A stretch of 64,000 nt of DNA from Cycas panzhihuaensis (taxonomy: Eukaryota; Cycadophyta), in the NCBI GenBank assembly GCA_023213395.1, contig CM041465.1, positions 125,061,741 to 125,125,740 of the forward strand. The letters are read 5' to 3'. The position numbers were made by a program, and so were the translations under genes. How positions within the stretch are numbered: the stretch's first letter is position 1; every line of letters begins with the position of its first letter. The notes beneath the pieces are model-generated. The model was given only the letters and a program-made list of their open reading frames with translations. It ran no database searches and had not been told where the DNA came from. Shown one piece after another: positions 22,539 through 33,125 of the stretch.

Positions 22539-25012
22539 TATGATTGTCCAACAATAGTAGTTTGCTCAATTACACTTAGGTATCGGTAAGAGTACATCAC
22601 TTAAGTAATATTCATTCCTCTTGTATGAATATGACTACGTCATTTTCCTCCATGATTATAAGTGTGAATTACTCAAGAATGCATCACATAGGTTCTTGAA
22701 ATATGCATCCACTTCAAATTGAAATAACTTAATCAAATCAGCATCAAAAAACCTCAAAACATAGCTCAAATTCTTTGTTTCTAAATCACAATTCTAACGG
22801 TTTAGACGGTTCGCAAATCAGGCTCCTAGATGAAAGGTTATGAAGGAAAATGTACAAATACCTTTTTGAAAGTGACGAAATTGACGAATAGTGGGCTTAA
22901 GCACCTTTTTCATTTTAGCACCTACTCACTTGATCATTGCATACGATCGAGGGCTGGCAGACTTCAAAATATATCAAATCTGATTAAATCTAGTTTTCAA
23001 CTTGAAAAAACAAAAATAATCCACCTTATCCATTTTGATGTCTGCAGATTTCAAAATAGATACCAATCTGATTAAATTTGACCCCCAACCTTGAAAAAAA
23101 AAATTATCCTAGCTTCGATTTCACCCGCACATGGATTACTTTGTCAACGATGAAGTAGATCAACTAAACACAATAGGGTTTCGGGCAATGTTAAGCGATG
23201 AGTAACAAGATTTTCTTCACGTAGTGCTTTCTATGATTTTATCGCAGCTGCATCACATGCAACTCACAAGCGATCTCCCCTTATAGTTGTAGTGTCCTTT
23301 GATGGCAACTATTTTCTCCTATCAAGCACCTTACAAATTGCGCCCTTAATCTATGATTGGCTATAACTTCTTCACAAATAGGCGGGCTTTATCTTCAAAG
23401 AAATCTTCCCTTCTTCAACAGTCTATGGGTTATCATCACGTAGAGATTTTAGTAATCATCCTTCCAGCTAGCTCAGGCTTCTTTGTGGTGATGGCTATGA
23501 CGACTATTTTTCGTTGGCATGCATCACAAGGGTTGACTCCTCTCTGGTTGTGCAAGGCAATTCACAATCGGTTAATCCTCATAGCTATACGACTTCTTCC
23601 CTATGACATATGTCGTCTTCAAACAAAGATGTGGACTACAATGCATGTGGGTGTATCTTCTACAGTTGTTTTGTGGTTGAAAACTTACTCTATTTGATGA
23701 TTGTGATGCGGCATCTTTGTGGGTATTAGTTTCGGCTCCAATTGGGCATATTCACTAACTACTTTCATGGTTTGGTTGACTCTGCATGTAGGGAAGCTAC
23801 CAAGTGATTAACGTGGCTCCCTCTTCCATTGTTGGGCTAACAAATCACGTAGGTGCACCCTTTTTACTCTGTGATCATCCGAGCGGCTCCTTCATTTAGA
23901 CGTTACAATCTGGATCTTATGACACTCCTCCCATCAATAGCTAGCAAGTTTTCCTCAGTGGCAAGGCTGCATGTTATCTCCCAACTAAGGGTTATTAACA
24001 CTATTGACGAGCAGCGCTTCTTTTGGACTATCTCCTCTCAACTATGGGCATCCTCCTTCCATAGTAGTTGTTTTATGTCTAGGGCATGTCTTCTCAATGG
24101 GAAGTTGCAGGTTCCTTTACACTCTACAATCTCCACAACAATCTCAATCTCAATTTGTAGTCTCCCCACGTTTTACGATTGAACAAGCACTTCACATCAT
24201 TGTGAGTAGATCTTCATCAACGGCTAGCCTCTCTATGTAGATATACAGAGTACTCCCAATGACTCTCGAAAAATAAACTCACACAATGAGCAATTACATA
24301 CTACAGCACAAGCGACACAGGCACCAAAAGTAATCACAAACAGATAACAAAAAACCTCTTCCTCACAACCATGAATTCTAACGATGTTGTTGCAACAAAC
24401 AGAACACCCACAAACAACACACAAGGAACAGTCTTCTCATGGCACCATGAATGGTAAACAGATTCCTCATCAACGGAAATAGGATGACAACCATAGACTA
24501 GTCACAACCCAACATAGGGCATAAACATGTAGACAATTTCTCTTTATTTCCATGGGAGGGACTTCAACAAAGACCGCAGATCAATAAAGCCTTTTCATGA
24601 AGAATGCCTCGAAGTACTCATAAGTCGTAATTTCACCAACAAAATCCTCTCAATAATCTTCACAATAGTCTTCAACACAAACCCTCAGACAACTTCATGT
24701 GTTATCACTTCTCCATACATGCTAGCATCAACTTCAACAAATTCTCATCAATAAATTCTGTTGCATATCACAACAAATTTCTTTATAGGGCAAACCCCAA
24801 CACACTACTTTCTTCAAAAACCTAATTCATTTCACAATAACAAAAATAAACAAACAGTATTACCCAATAAAAATTTTGTAATTCTTGTCAACAATTCTAT
24901 CTTTCATCAATCACGGTCACTAGCTCAACCTAGCTTTCTTTCAAACAACAACATCTCATGATCAATCAACCGTATGTAGAACCCGATTTGCTTTACAGGA
25001 CCACATTATCTT
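22539..25012 (-). other. C-out leader, contents unresolved
   Basis: About 2.5 kb between the PBS and the Gag-like start on the minus strand. No recognisable domain on either strand; the longest open stretches are about 110 codons and lack known motifs. It does not resemble the leader of C0, C1, C2 or C3. It could be a long untranslated leader, captured host sequence, or the remains of another insertion. Confidence 0.5.
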
Positions 25013-25024
25013 GCTCTGATACCA
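25013..25024 (-). other. C-out primer-binding site (initiator Met-tRNA)
   Basis: On the minus strand TGGTATCAGAGC follows the LTR end CCAACA with no gap. This fixes the element orientation and the LTR boundary at 25025. Confidence 0.9.
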
Positions 25025-25380
25025 TGTTGGATTATTTAATAGAAAACATGCAATATCACGATCAATGAAATAAGCAACATAAACATTATGGTAATTCCAT
25101 TAACTCAAAACTAGAACGTCTACATCATAATGATATGACTCTACATCGTGACTCCATCATAACTATATACATTACTCTACCTCACTCACTCATTTATACA
25201 ACAAGTGTGAGAATATGTAAGATGAGGTGTGGGATGAGTGCGACCCACTAATCTCTAACATAACCAATGAGATACCACCTATTATTTAACTAATAAACCA
25301 AAGACCACCTACTTGCACAAACGTGAATTACAATATAATATTATAATATTCTAACTCTCTAATATTTAATTAATTCAACA
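25025..25380 (-). repeat. C-out 5' LTR
   Basis: 356 bp; plus-strand sequence starts TGTTGGATTA and ends AATTCAACA. It shares about 250 bp with 13684-13932. The G1 coding sequence resumes at the very next base (25381), so this is an intact right boundary. It belongs to a different LTR family from C0-C3. Confidence 0.88.
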
Positions 25381-25455
25381 ATGGTATGAAGGGATTCTAG
25401 AGTATCTAGCAATAGGAGAGCTACCACCAAAGTTAGACAAAATGGAGAGAAGCCA
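25381..25455 (+). pseudogene. G1 fragment between RNase H and integrase
   Basis: The 75 bp encode WYEGILEYLAIGELPPKLDK and M-E-R, aligning with G2 WYEGIPEYLATGEVAPELD (31879-31945). The frame continues at 35973 with R-H-L-V-Q-K, so G2 inserted within this codon run. Confidence 0.85.
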
Positions 25456-26266
25456 TGTTGGGGTATATTTTGGATCATACGGCTGTTGGAAGACTAGAGG
25501 TAGGCTAGATAACCCTGGATGTGCAGGTACGGACCGTACGAAGGTACGCACAAGGCAAAACTGTGGAAAAACCAGCATTCTGGGTACGTATGACAAGTGC
25601 GTATCTGGAACGGGTACGCAACACAGATACGTACCATCAACAAAACGGAAATAGACTAAGCGACGCATGACAAGACGGGACCGGGGAGCCTAGGGACTTG
25701 CTGACGCGGCGCATGCACGCACGGGACAGATTAAGGCATTGGTTAAGGTGTAACCAATGATTAATGAAAAGGTACGCTTGACTGGAGGGGTACGGTTATG
25801 ACAGATACCATAACCCTTCACCCAAAAGGTACGAAGAAGCACATTTAAGAAAGCTCACAAGGACCATCTTGCTAGGGTGAGAGCCGAATATTCGTGGTAC
25901 GCAATGGTGCAGATGCCAAGACGTATGATGCCCAATTGGAGCCGTATAATGATAAGTACCACCGGGTACGCATGTAATGTAGTATGTCACCTTGGAATGC
26001 ACAAGAATGCATTCCACCCTCTGTAATCAAACTTATTGCTTAATGGAAAGAAGAGTTACGTGGAATTGATATTGTATGTGTTATATGGCTGAATGTGTAA
26101 TCAATTACGTGTTATTGCATGATTATGCTATGTGGTATGAAGTGAAAAGGAGTATGTGTACTTTCCGTGATGATATGTTGACTGTATCCTTAACTAGACT
26201 ATAATCTGTGCAATTGACAAGTGTGTTTATCTCATAAGTGTAATAAGATAATCCCCCGAGTCAACA
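25456..26266 (+). repeat. 5' LTR of G2
   Basis: 811 bp, TGTTGGGG to GTCAACA. Pairs with 35150-35972. It is rich in GGTACG/CGTACC motifs, including the near palindrome acggaccgt at about 25530. Similarity to the 3' LTR is uneven: poor in about 25570-25740, high in the last 250 bp. Confidence 0.92.
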
Positions 26267-26267
26267 T

Positions 26268-26280
26268 TGGTTCCGTTGCC
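26268..26280 (+). other. G2 primer-binding site (tRNA-Glu-like)
   Basis: TGGTTCCGTTGCC follows the LTR after one base. It matches the complement of the 3' end of plant tRNA-Glu as recalled (acceptor strand complementary to TCCGTTG, then the discriminator A and CCA). Confidence 0.75.
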
Positions 26281-26404
26281 TACGTCCATTGAGGAGGGAC
26301 AGGCCTGTGAGTCTCAAAAGAGGAATGTGTAAAGGGCAGAGGACCCCGGCCGCCGCCGTGATGGCAGATCAGAACTAAGCCTCCGGCAGCCAGGGGACCT
26401 TCCA

Positions 26405-28300
26405 ATGCCACCAAAAAAACCTTCAAGGACAAAGGAGCCTCAAAAGGATACTTCACCAAAGGGGAAAGAAACCAGTAGACAAAGAGCATTACGTTCGGCA
26501 AAGGAGTCAAAATTAAGGAGGGCGAGGAGATTAAGTTCGCAAAAAAACGAGACTAGAGGACAGTCCGTTGAAGAAGTTGAGGCAAGTGGAGCACAGACAC
26601 CTCAGGAGGAGAATGAGGAGAATAATGGCAAACGAATGGTATTAACACCAGCCCCAATTAAGGATGATTTGTTTAGCCCAGAATGGGAACAAAAACCAAA
26701 AATAAGTTAACGAACATAAGGATACCCTAAGGGAAGAGGAGAGTATACCGGAGGAGAACACCTCGAAGGACCTAAGTGATAACGAAAAGAGGGCAGAGGA
26801 AGGTCCCTCGGCATATTGGGAAAGCAAATTAACAAGGCAGCTTTTTGAGGATTTGACAAACAAAGAGTCTGATCAATCATTCGTAACGATACAAGTGCCA
26901 GGTGTGTTGAAACCTATACACCTGAAAACACCTTTTCAGAATCCATTATTTGGAAAAGATAATATCACTAGAAGTACTCCAAACACGCCCCCAGAAGGGA
27001 AGGGTGAAGAAGAAGAGACAGAATCTTTGGAGGAAACACAAAGCGGGGAATCTCCAGCAAGTGGAACGCCAGTGCAGTCGCCAAGGATGGACGACTACAG
27101 AGATTTTGGGAAGCTGATCTTCAATGACACCTCAGATGCAGCCGAGCATGCATACCTATTTCAGAATTTGATTGATGTGAAGAAGATTACGGATGAAGAT
27201 GAGATCAAAGCGAGATTTGCATGTACATTGAGGGGAGTACCATTGGCATGGTACAAAGAAATAAACAAGAATGAATCATGGGCTAAGATCAGGAAATCTT
27301 TTGAGGAAAATTTTCAGAAATTTAGAAGTAATGAGGCGGTGGAAATTGCTTTGAGGGAGATAAAGCAGAGACCTGGTGAATCGCATCGACTTATATCGAG
27401 TAATGAAAAATATTGCGACGAACATGATAAAAGAAACAAAGGATTGGATCACAATATGAAGAATTATTTCGTCAAAGAACTAAATGAGAAACTAAGGTCT
27501 ATGATGCAAGCACACCCGTTGAATTCTTTTAAGAATGCTCAGGATTTGGCATTAGACTTCGAAATGGAGATGGATGCCCAGGCGGGAGGACATGACCCTC
27601 TCCTATTGAGGTTGCAGGAAGAAATTAGGGAAATAAAACAGACTCAACATAATCGACCCTTCTGTCAAGTAGGAGTATCAGAAGAGGAATTGGAAGTTGA
27701 AGCCTTAAGAAAAGAGGTAGCAAGGCTAAAAATGAGAAACAGTAGGGAAGAAGAAACAACAAAGAAAAAGAAGGATCAGGTGGAAAAATGGTGTCATATT
27801 TGCGAAGAGAGTTCGCATACGACAAAAGAATGTGCCATTAATCCCAAAAATAATATGTTACACCAATCAGAGAAATGGTGCCACATATGTGATGTGGATA
27901 ACCATACAACTAAAAGTTGTTTTTTTAATCCACGAGGAAGTGCATACAGAGGATGAGGTAGGGGAAGAGGAGGCAACCCACCCCAAAATGTGTATACGAC
28001 AAGGAGTACACCAGAGTCGTCCAAAAAGAGACAGCCAATGGGGAGATGTTTAATATGTTTACGCTTGACATTGGAAATCGAATGTCCAACTAAACAGAGT
28101 ATGATAAAACCGTTTGTGTGCAGCAATTGTGGACCAAGTGAGCACAAAACGGAAGATTGTAAGGGAAAAGCAAAAGCCACCAATTTGATGACGATCATAC
28201 CTGAAAATAAGAATATAAAATTGCAAAGGAAGTAAACAAAAGCTGAGGAAGATGGGTATCCAAACCCACAAACAGAAATCAATAGATTTTGACAAGCTAA
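26405..28300 (+). pseudogene. G2 gag (capsid and nucleocapsid)
   Basis: The ATG at 26405 starts a basic, arginine-rich N-terminus (SRQRALR, KLRRARRL), open to 26710. A one-base shift near 26706 moves the frame, which then runs to the protease. The capsid core near 27225-27360 has LRGVPLAWYKEI and SWAKIRKSFEENF, the retrotransposon-Gag signature. Three CCHC knuckles follow: CHICEESSHTTKEC (about 27792), CHICDVDNHTTKSC (about 27880) and CSNCGPSEHKTEDC (about 28116), plus a degenerate CLICLRL segment. In-frame stops at 27954 (TGA), 28233 (TAA) and about 28290 (TGA) look like point mutations because the frame continues past them. Confidence 0.87.
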
Positions 28301-28307
28301 GCAAGTA

Positions 28308-28958
28308 GTGGAGGAACTAGCTTGGGAAGAAGCTATGCTACCAATGGGAAAACCAGAAGTTACAAAGGTGTATGTAAGGAAAAATAAGCAGAAGGAAAAA
28401 GAAAAGATATTGGAGGAACCAGAGAATCGTCCTCAAATGGTGCAAATCGAGGAATTGTTTAAAGGATTGCCTGCGGAAGATATCCCAAGGATGTTGTTAA
28501 TGGAGAATTTGGTAAAACAATTACAATTAACCATCCCCTTACACCAAGTGATCGATTGGATCAAGGGAGGTATACTACAGCAAGGGTTTACAAAAAGTTT
28601 GAAGAAAGTTCTGCCATCATTTGATGTGGATCCTACGGTGACAATTACAGTATTGGGAGAAACATTTCCGAAAGTGATTGTTGATGGGGGAGTAGCAGTA
28701 AATGTCCTGCCTACCTCCACATGGCGGAAATTGGGGACCCCAAAGCTGGAAGCAACGACGTACTCATTGAAGTTGGCGAATGAACTTCTGGTGCGACCTG
28801 TGGGGAAATTAGCAGATATCAGAGTAGATGTGGCAGGAATTGTGGTGAAAATTGATTTCACCATCGTGGAAACGGAAAAGGGAGGAATACCCTATCCGAC
28901 CTTATTAGGGAGGCCATGGCTATACAAAACCCAATGTTTACAGAATTGGAAAATGTAA
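28308..28958 (+). pseudogene. G2 aspartic protease (retropepsin-like)
   Basis: Open in the same frame as gag. The active-site motif is VDGGVAVNVLP (about 28682), with D-G-G where most families have D-S/T-G. TWRKLGTP, LKLANE and the C-terminal YPTLLGRPWLYKT (about 28890-28925) follow. It stops at 28956 but overlaps, by 43 bases and in the -1 frame, the open region that carries on to the spacer. G3 (58036 on) reads through this join in a single frame. The shift in G2 is therefore probably mutational, because no clear slippery heptamer is present. Confidence 0.83.
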
Positions 28959-30262
28959 CTTTTACTCCGCTTGATGGGGGAAGTGAAGTTGTGCTACCGA
29001 TGCTTGGGAGGAACTCCATCAAGGTAATACCCAACAATGGATCAAGTACAACAGTTACGAGTGAGGCCACAGCTTCTTCGTTGGATGAAGAACATCTTTT
29101 TCATACTGGTGAAGAACCTACTCAACTAGTTGATTGCCAGGAGGAGGAACCGACCCGCTTCAGAGACAATTACAACTCTTCAGACGACGAGAATGGAATG
29201 AAATTCGTGGACTATTGGCTGCAGGATGCTTATGAGGTGTATTTTCCTTCTCATAGATGTAATCTATTATCTAAATGTGCAATTATAAACATTGATAATA
29301 ACACAAATTCTTTTGAGTATATGGTGTCTAATACTAACCTGGTAGATAGTGTAGAAACTAACTTAAACCTAGACCTAAATTCCCCTAGTATACCTAGTAT
29401 TTCTCATAGTTTTATTTTAACTAGTAGTAGCCCTAATTTCCCATTTGCTTCCGGTGTGGGTCCAGAAGTAGATTCCCTATCCTCCCCACTAGTACAACCC
29501 GAAGAAGGGAGTAATATTCCTTCCTCAAATTCTTTAGAAGTATGCCCACCCAGTAGTAGGTCCCTTCCAACGATTGGCGCCAAACCCGAGGGAATGGAAG
29601 GAAACCTAGCGGAAAGTACTTCTATAGACTCAGGTCTAAGAAATAAAATAATTATCCCGGAAGAACTTAACTTCGGAACTTATATTGGGAATCATGTTAA
29701 ACCTTTCTACGGAGACCAGTTGTACGGAACTACACACTTAACTCATTGTGTAGAATATTGGATAGAAAATGATTACTGGGATAAAAACCAATGGCAGATA
29801 GATTTGATACTAACCCTAAGGGAAACAGCTTGGTATTGGTACTTAGCCCATCAAGCTACCCTCCAAAATTGGAAAGATTTGTTAACTGCATTTAGAATAC
29901 GATTCGATTACCCGAATCAATTAACTAATCCTAAGGAACACATACAGAACTATAAGCAGCAGTGGATCCTTTTAGGAATACCAAAAGGGACTTGGGTTAA
30001 TCACTTTTATCATACCCTAGGAAGAGTTGCAAAAGAATGGTTCTTAGGAAAAGAACGAGATTCGGATATCAATTGGGAAAACTTGAAGGGATCTTTCATA
30101 AAAACTTTTACATACTCAGCAGAAGATAAGAAAGTCGACAAAATCCTAAAAAATATTAGAAAAATGAGTATAAACCTAGAACAGGGAATTAAAGTAGCAA
30201 ATAAAGAGAAGGAGGAATCAGAAGAGGAAGACAGTCTAAACTATCCTGTAGAATATACATAA
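28916..30262 (+). CDS. G2 PR-RT spacer with a second Gag/capsid-like domain
   Basis: 448 open codons between protease and RT, in the pol frame. The first 40 residues hold GGSEVVLPMLG, conserved in G1 and G3. Residues about 50-240 are acidic and Ser/Pro-rich, low complexity. Residues about 245-430 are a folded-looking domain: FYGDQLYGTTHLTHCVEYW, then LTLRETAWYWYLAHQ and NWKDLLTAFRIRF (about residue 299), then AKEWFLGKERDSDINWENLK and SFIKTF (about residue 372). These Trp-Tyr and W-x-x-L-x-x-x-F patterns resemble the retrotransposon Gag capsid domain, which already occurs once at 27225. The start at 28916 is only the ORF edge; real translation is probably by fusion with protease or RT. Function unknown. 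Confidence 0.6.
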   Translation: MAIQNPMFTELENVTFTPLDGGSEVVLPMLGRNSIKVIPNNGSSTTVTSEATASSLDEEHLFHTGEEPTQLVDCQEEEPTRFRDNYNSSDDENGMKFVDYWLQDAYEVYFPSHRCNLLSKCAIINIDNNTNSFEYMVSNTNLVDSVETNLNLDLNSPSIPSISHSFILTSSSPNFPFASGVGPEVDSLSSPLVQPEEGSNIPSSNSLEVCPPSSRSLPTIGAKPEGMEGNLAESTSIDSGLRNKIIIPEELNFGTYIGNHVKPFYGDQLYGTTHLTHCVEYWIENDYWDKNQWQIDLILTLRETAWYWYLAHQATLQNWKDLLTAFRIRFDYPNQLTNPKEHIQNYKQQWILLGIPKGTWVNHFYHTLGRVAKEWFLGKERDSDINWENLKGSFIKTFTYSAEDKKVDKILKNIRKMSINLEQGIKVANKEKEESEEEDSLNYPVEYT

Positions 30263-31948
30263 ATAAACATTGGAGAGAGAGAATTAGAACATACTCCTGC
30301 CCATCAACTCGGAAATAAAGGTGAAATTGAAGTGACTAAAGCAAAAATTACTGAAATCAATATAGTAAGTCAACAGGATCCCAAAAAGATACGGATCAGA
30401 GACTATTGGGATAATCAAACGACAGCAAAAGCTCAGCAATTGTTTGAAGAGTATCGTGATGTATTCGCATGGTCATATAAGGTTCCGAAAGGGATTCCCC
30501 CCGAAATTAGGATGCATCACATCGATCTAATAGGAGGAGCGAAACCATTAAAGCAAAGGCCATATAGAATGAATCCCAAATATAAAGAAAAGGTGAAAAT
30601 GGAATTAGATAAGATGTTGGAAGCTGGGTATATTTATGAGATTGATTACAGCGATTGGGTGAGCCCTGTGGTAGTAGTTCCAAAGAAGAATGGGAAAATA
30701 CGTGTCTGTGTGGACTACAGACAATTGAACAAATTAACAAAAAAGGACCCTTTTCCATTACCCTTCACAGAAGACGTTTTGGAAACTGTGGGAGGGAATG
30801 AGGTATATTCTTTCACTGATGGGTTCAACGGATACAACCAAGTACAGATTGCTCTGGGAGATCAAGCCAAAACCACATTCGTTACCAAATGGGGGACATA
30901 CGCCTATAGAGTGATGCCATTTGGATTGACAAATGCTCCAGCCATATTCCAGAGAATAGTAATCAACATATTTCAGAAGATGATTAGAGACAAAATGGCG
31001 GTTTTTTTGGATGATTGGACCTTATACGGGCTGATTAAAAATCATATGGAAAACTTGAAAGAAATGCTACAAACATGTCGTGAAAATAAGTTGTGTCTAA
31101 ACCCAGAAAAATGCACCTTTTTGGTACCCTTCGGGAGTTTATTGGGGCATATCGTTAGCAAAGAAGAATTGCTAACAGATCCAGCCAAAGTTTCTGTAAT
31201 TTTGCATTTTCCGATACCGCTTACGAGGAACTAGTTGAAAGGTTTTTTGGGATTGACGGGATATTATAGAAAATTTATCAGAGGATATGCATACATATCA
31301 GGACCCTTAGAGGAACTATTGAAGAAAAATATTCAATGGGAATGGACAGACGATCAGCAGAATGCATTCGAAACTCTGAAGAAAGCCATTGTATCTGCAC
31401 CTATATTATGATTTCCCGATTGGACAAAAACTTTTCATGTGCATGTGGACGCTTCGTTATACGCTATTGGATGCGTATTAGCTCAACCAAGTGATGACAA
31501 GATAGATTATCCAGTGTATTTTGCAAGTCGGAAACTTACAAAAGCCGAGCAGAACTATACTACGACAGAAAGAGAAGCACTCGAAATGGTGTACGCATTG
31601 CAGAAATTTCGACATTACTTACTAGCAAATCCATTCATATTCTTTGTGGATCATCAAGCGCTCATGTACCTCATGAATAAACCAATAATGAGGGGTCGAA
31701 TTAGCAGGTGGCTGATGTTATTTCAAGAGTTTTCTTTCAAACTTATGGTAAAACCGAGGAAAGCTCATATTATTCCAGACCAATTATCAAGGATTCCAAA
31801 TGGAGAAAAAGCTACGAGAATACCAGATGATTTTCCAGATGCAACATTGTTCAACGTGGAAGCAGTTCCAACAGACTGGTATGAGGGGATACCAGAATAT
31901 TTGGCGACCGGAGAAGTAGCACCAGAATTGGATTGTACAGAACGGTGA
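30263..31948 (+). pseudogene. G2 reverse transcriptase and RNase H
   Basis: Same frame as the spacer, separated by a TAA at 30260. RT landmarks: MHHIDLIGGAKPLKQRPYR (about 30510), WVSPVVVVPKKNGKIRVCVDYR (about 30657), FTDGFNGYNQ (catalytic Asp, about 30810), PFGLTNAPAIFQ (about 30920) and VFLDDWTLYG (catalytic D-D, about 31000). The connection reads LKGFLGLTGYYRKFI after a TAG at 31232. RNase H begins VHVDASLYAIGCVLAQ (about 31437), with REALEMVYALQKFRHYL and VDHQALMYL; a TGA lies at about 31409. All RT catalytic aspartates remain. Removing the single stops would leave a continuous frame, so decay is moderate. Confidence 0.9.
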
Positions 31949-33125
31949 AATTTTATTAGAAAAGTTGCACCATACCAATTGATCAGTGGAGAATTGTACA
32001 AACTAGGACCCGATGATGTGTTATGATGATGCGTTCAACCTCATCAGATCAATCAGCTCATGAGCCAAGCGCACGAGGGTGTAGCAGGAGGACATATGGG
32101 GAAGTTGGCAATGTCGAGAAAGATCTTGATGTCTAGATTCTGGTGACCGACGATGTTCGAGGATGTAAAGAAATGGATACGAGCATGCGACTATTGTCAA
32201 CGGGTTGGAAAACCTAATCGGCAGGATTTCCAACCATACAACCAATTTTACATTAGCACCATTCGAGAAATGGGGACTCGACTTTGTGGGACCAATCAAA
32301 CCAGCCGCTCGGAGATCTAAAGCCCAATATATCCTAGTCGCAACTGATTATATGACAAAATGGGTGGAAGCGAGAGCATTAAAGACAGCAGATTTAGAGA
32401 GTACACCCAGATTCCTGTATGAAGTGATTATCACACGATTTGGGTGCCCTCTAGAGATCGTCAGCGACCAAGGTGCCTATTTCCTGAACCAGACCATAGA
32501 AGTATTGACATCCACTTTCATGATCAGCCATCGGAAATCATCACCATATTACCCACGAGCGAATGGGCAAGCGGAAAGTTCAAACAAGATTATTGAGAAT
32601 TGTTTACAGAAGATATGCGATGTGGGACGATCTGACTGGGCAGAGAAACTACCATTGGTATTATGGGCATTCAAAACAACTTACAAAAGATCAATTGGAC
32701 AAATTCCATTCCAGTTAGTTTATGGAACGAAAGCTATTCTTCCGATTGAATTTGAGATACCAAGCTTGAGAATCGCTATGCAATGTCGCTTGGACGATTT
32801 CCAATCCCTACGACAACGATTGGAAGAACTGATACAGCTAGAGGAAAAAAGACACATGGCGAAGTGGTTGCAAAATATAGAGAAAAAACGGCAAAAGGCA
32901 TAGCACGATCGACATCTGCGAACACCACAATTCAGGGAAGGAGACCAAGTGTTACTTTACGACAGCAAATTCAGGATGCACCCCGGCAAACTCAAGATGC
33001 GGTGGTTGGGACCTTACATCGCAGAAAAAATCTTCGACAACGGATCGGTGCAATTACAAGAAATTGATGGGCCATTGCTACCAACTCAGGTAAATGGTAG
33101 CAGGTTAAAACCATACATGCAGTAG
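31949..33125 (+). pseudogene. G2 integrase
   Basis: HHCC zinc-binding part in frame with RNase H (HEGVAGGHMGK about 32068; CDYCQRVGKP about 32190), broken by stops including two adjacent TGA codons near 32024. The frame shifts at about 32230-32255. The catalytic core (32205-32903) has LDFVGP (D), IVSDQGAYF (D) and NGQAESSNK (E), all three acidic residues kept. A TAG at 32901 interrupts before the C-terminal domain, REGDQVLLYDSK and WLGPYIAEKIF (GPY motif), ending at 33125. There is no chromodomain, so this is not a chromovirus. Confidence 0.88.

Larger units (their letters stand above)
13684..25380 (-). mobile_element. C-out: non-autonomous minus-strand copia-type element
   Basis: Minus-strand element with a 356-bp 5' LTR (25025-25380), an initiator-Met PBS (25013-25024), a leader of about 2.5 kb, a Gag-like ORF (22538-22260), an acidic coding tail (22259-22103 and 14480 to about 14280), a PPT (13933-13941) and a partial 3' LTR (13684-13932). 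C1 sits inside the acidic region with duplication CAAAG. Without C1 the element is about 4.1 kb, and no integrase, RT or RNase H was found, so it must have been mobilised in trans. Its left end is lost together with G1 RT/RNase H. Confidence 0.75.

Noticed and set aside
23353-24240. Plus-strand ORFs in the C-out leader
   Set aside because: Short, overlapping, antisense to the element, and without recognised motifs; not supportable as genes.
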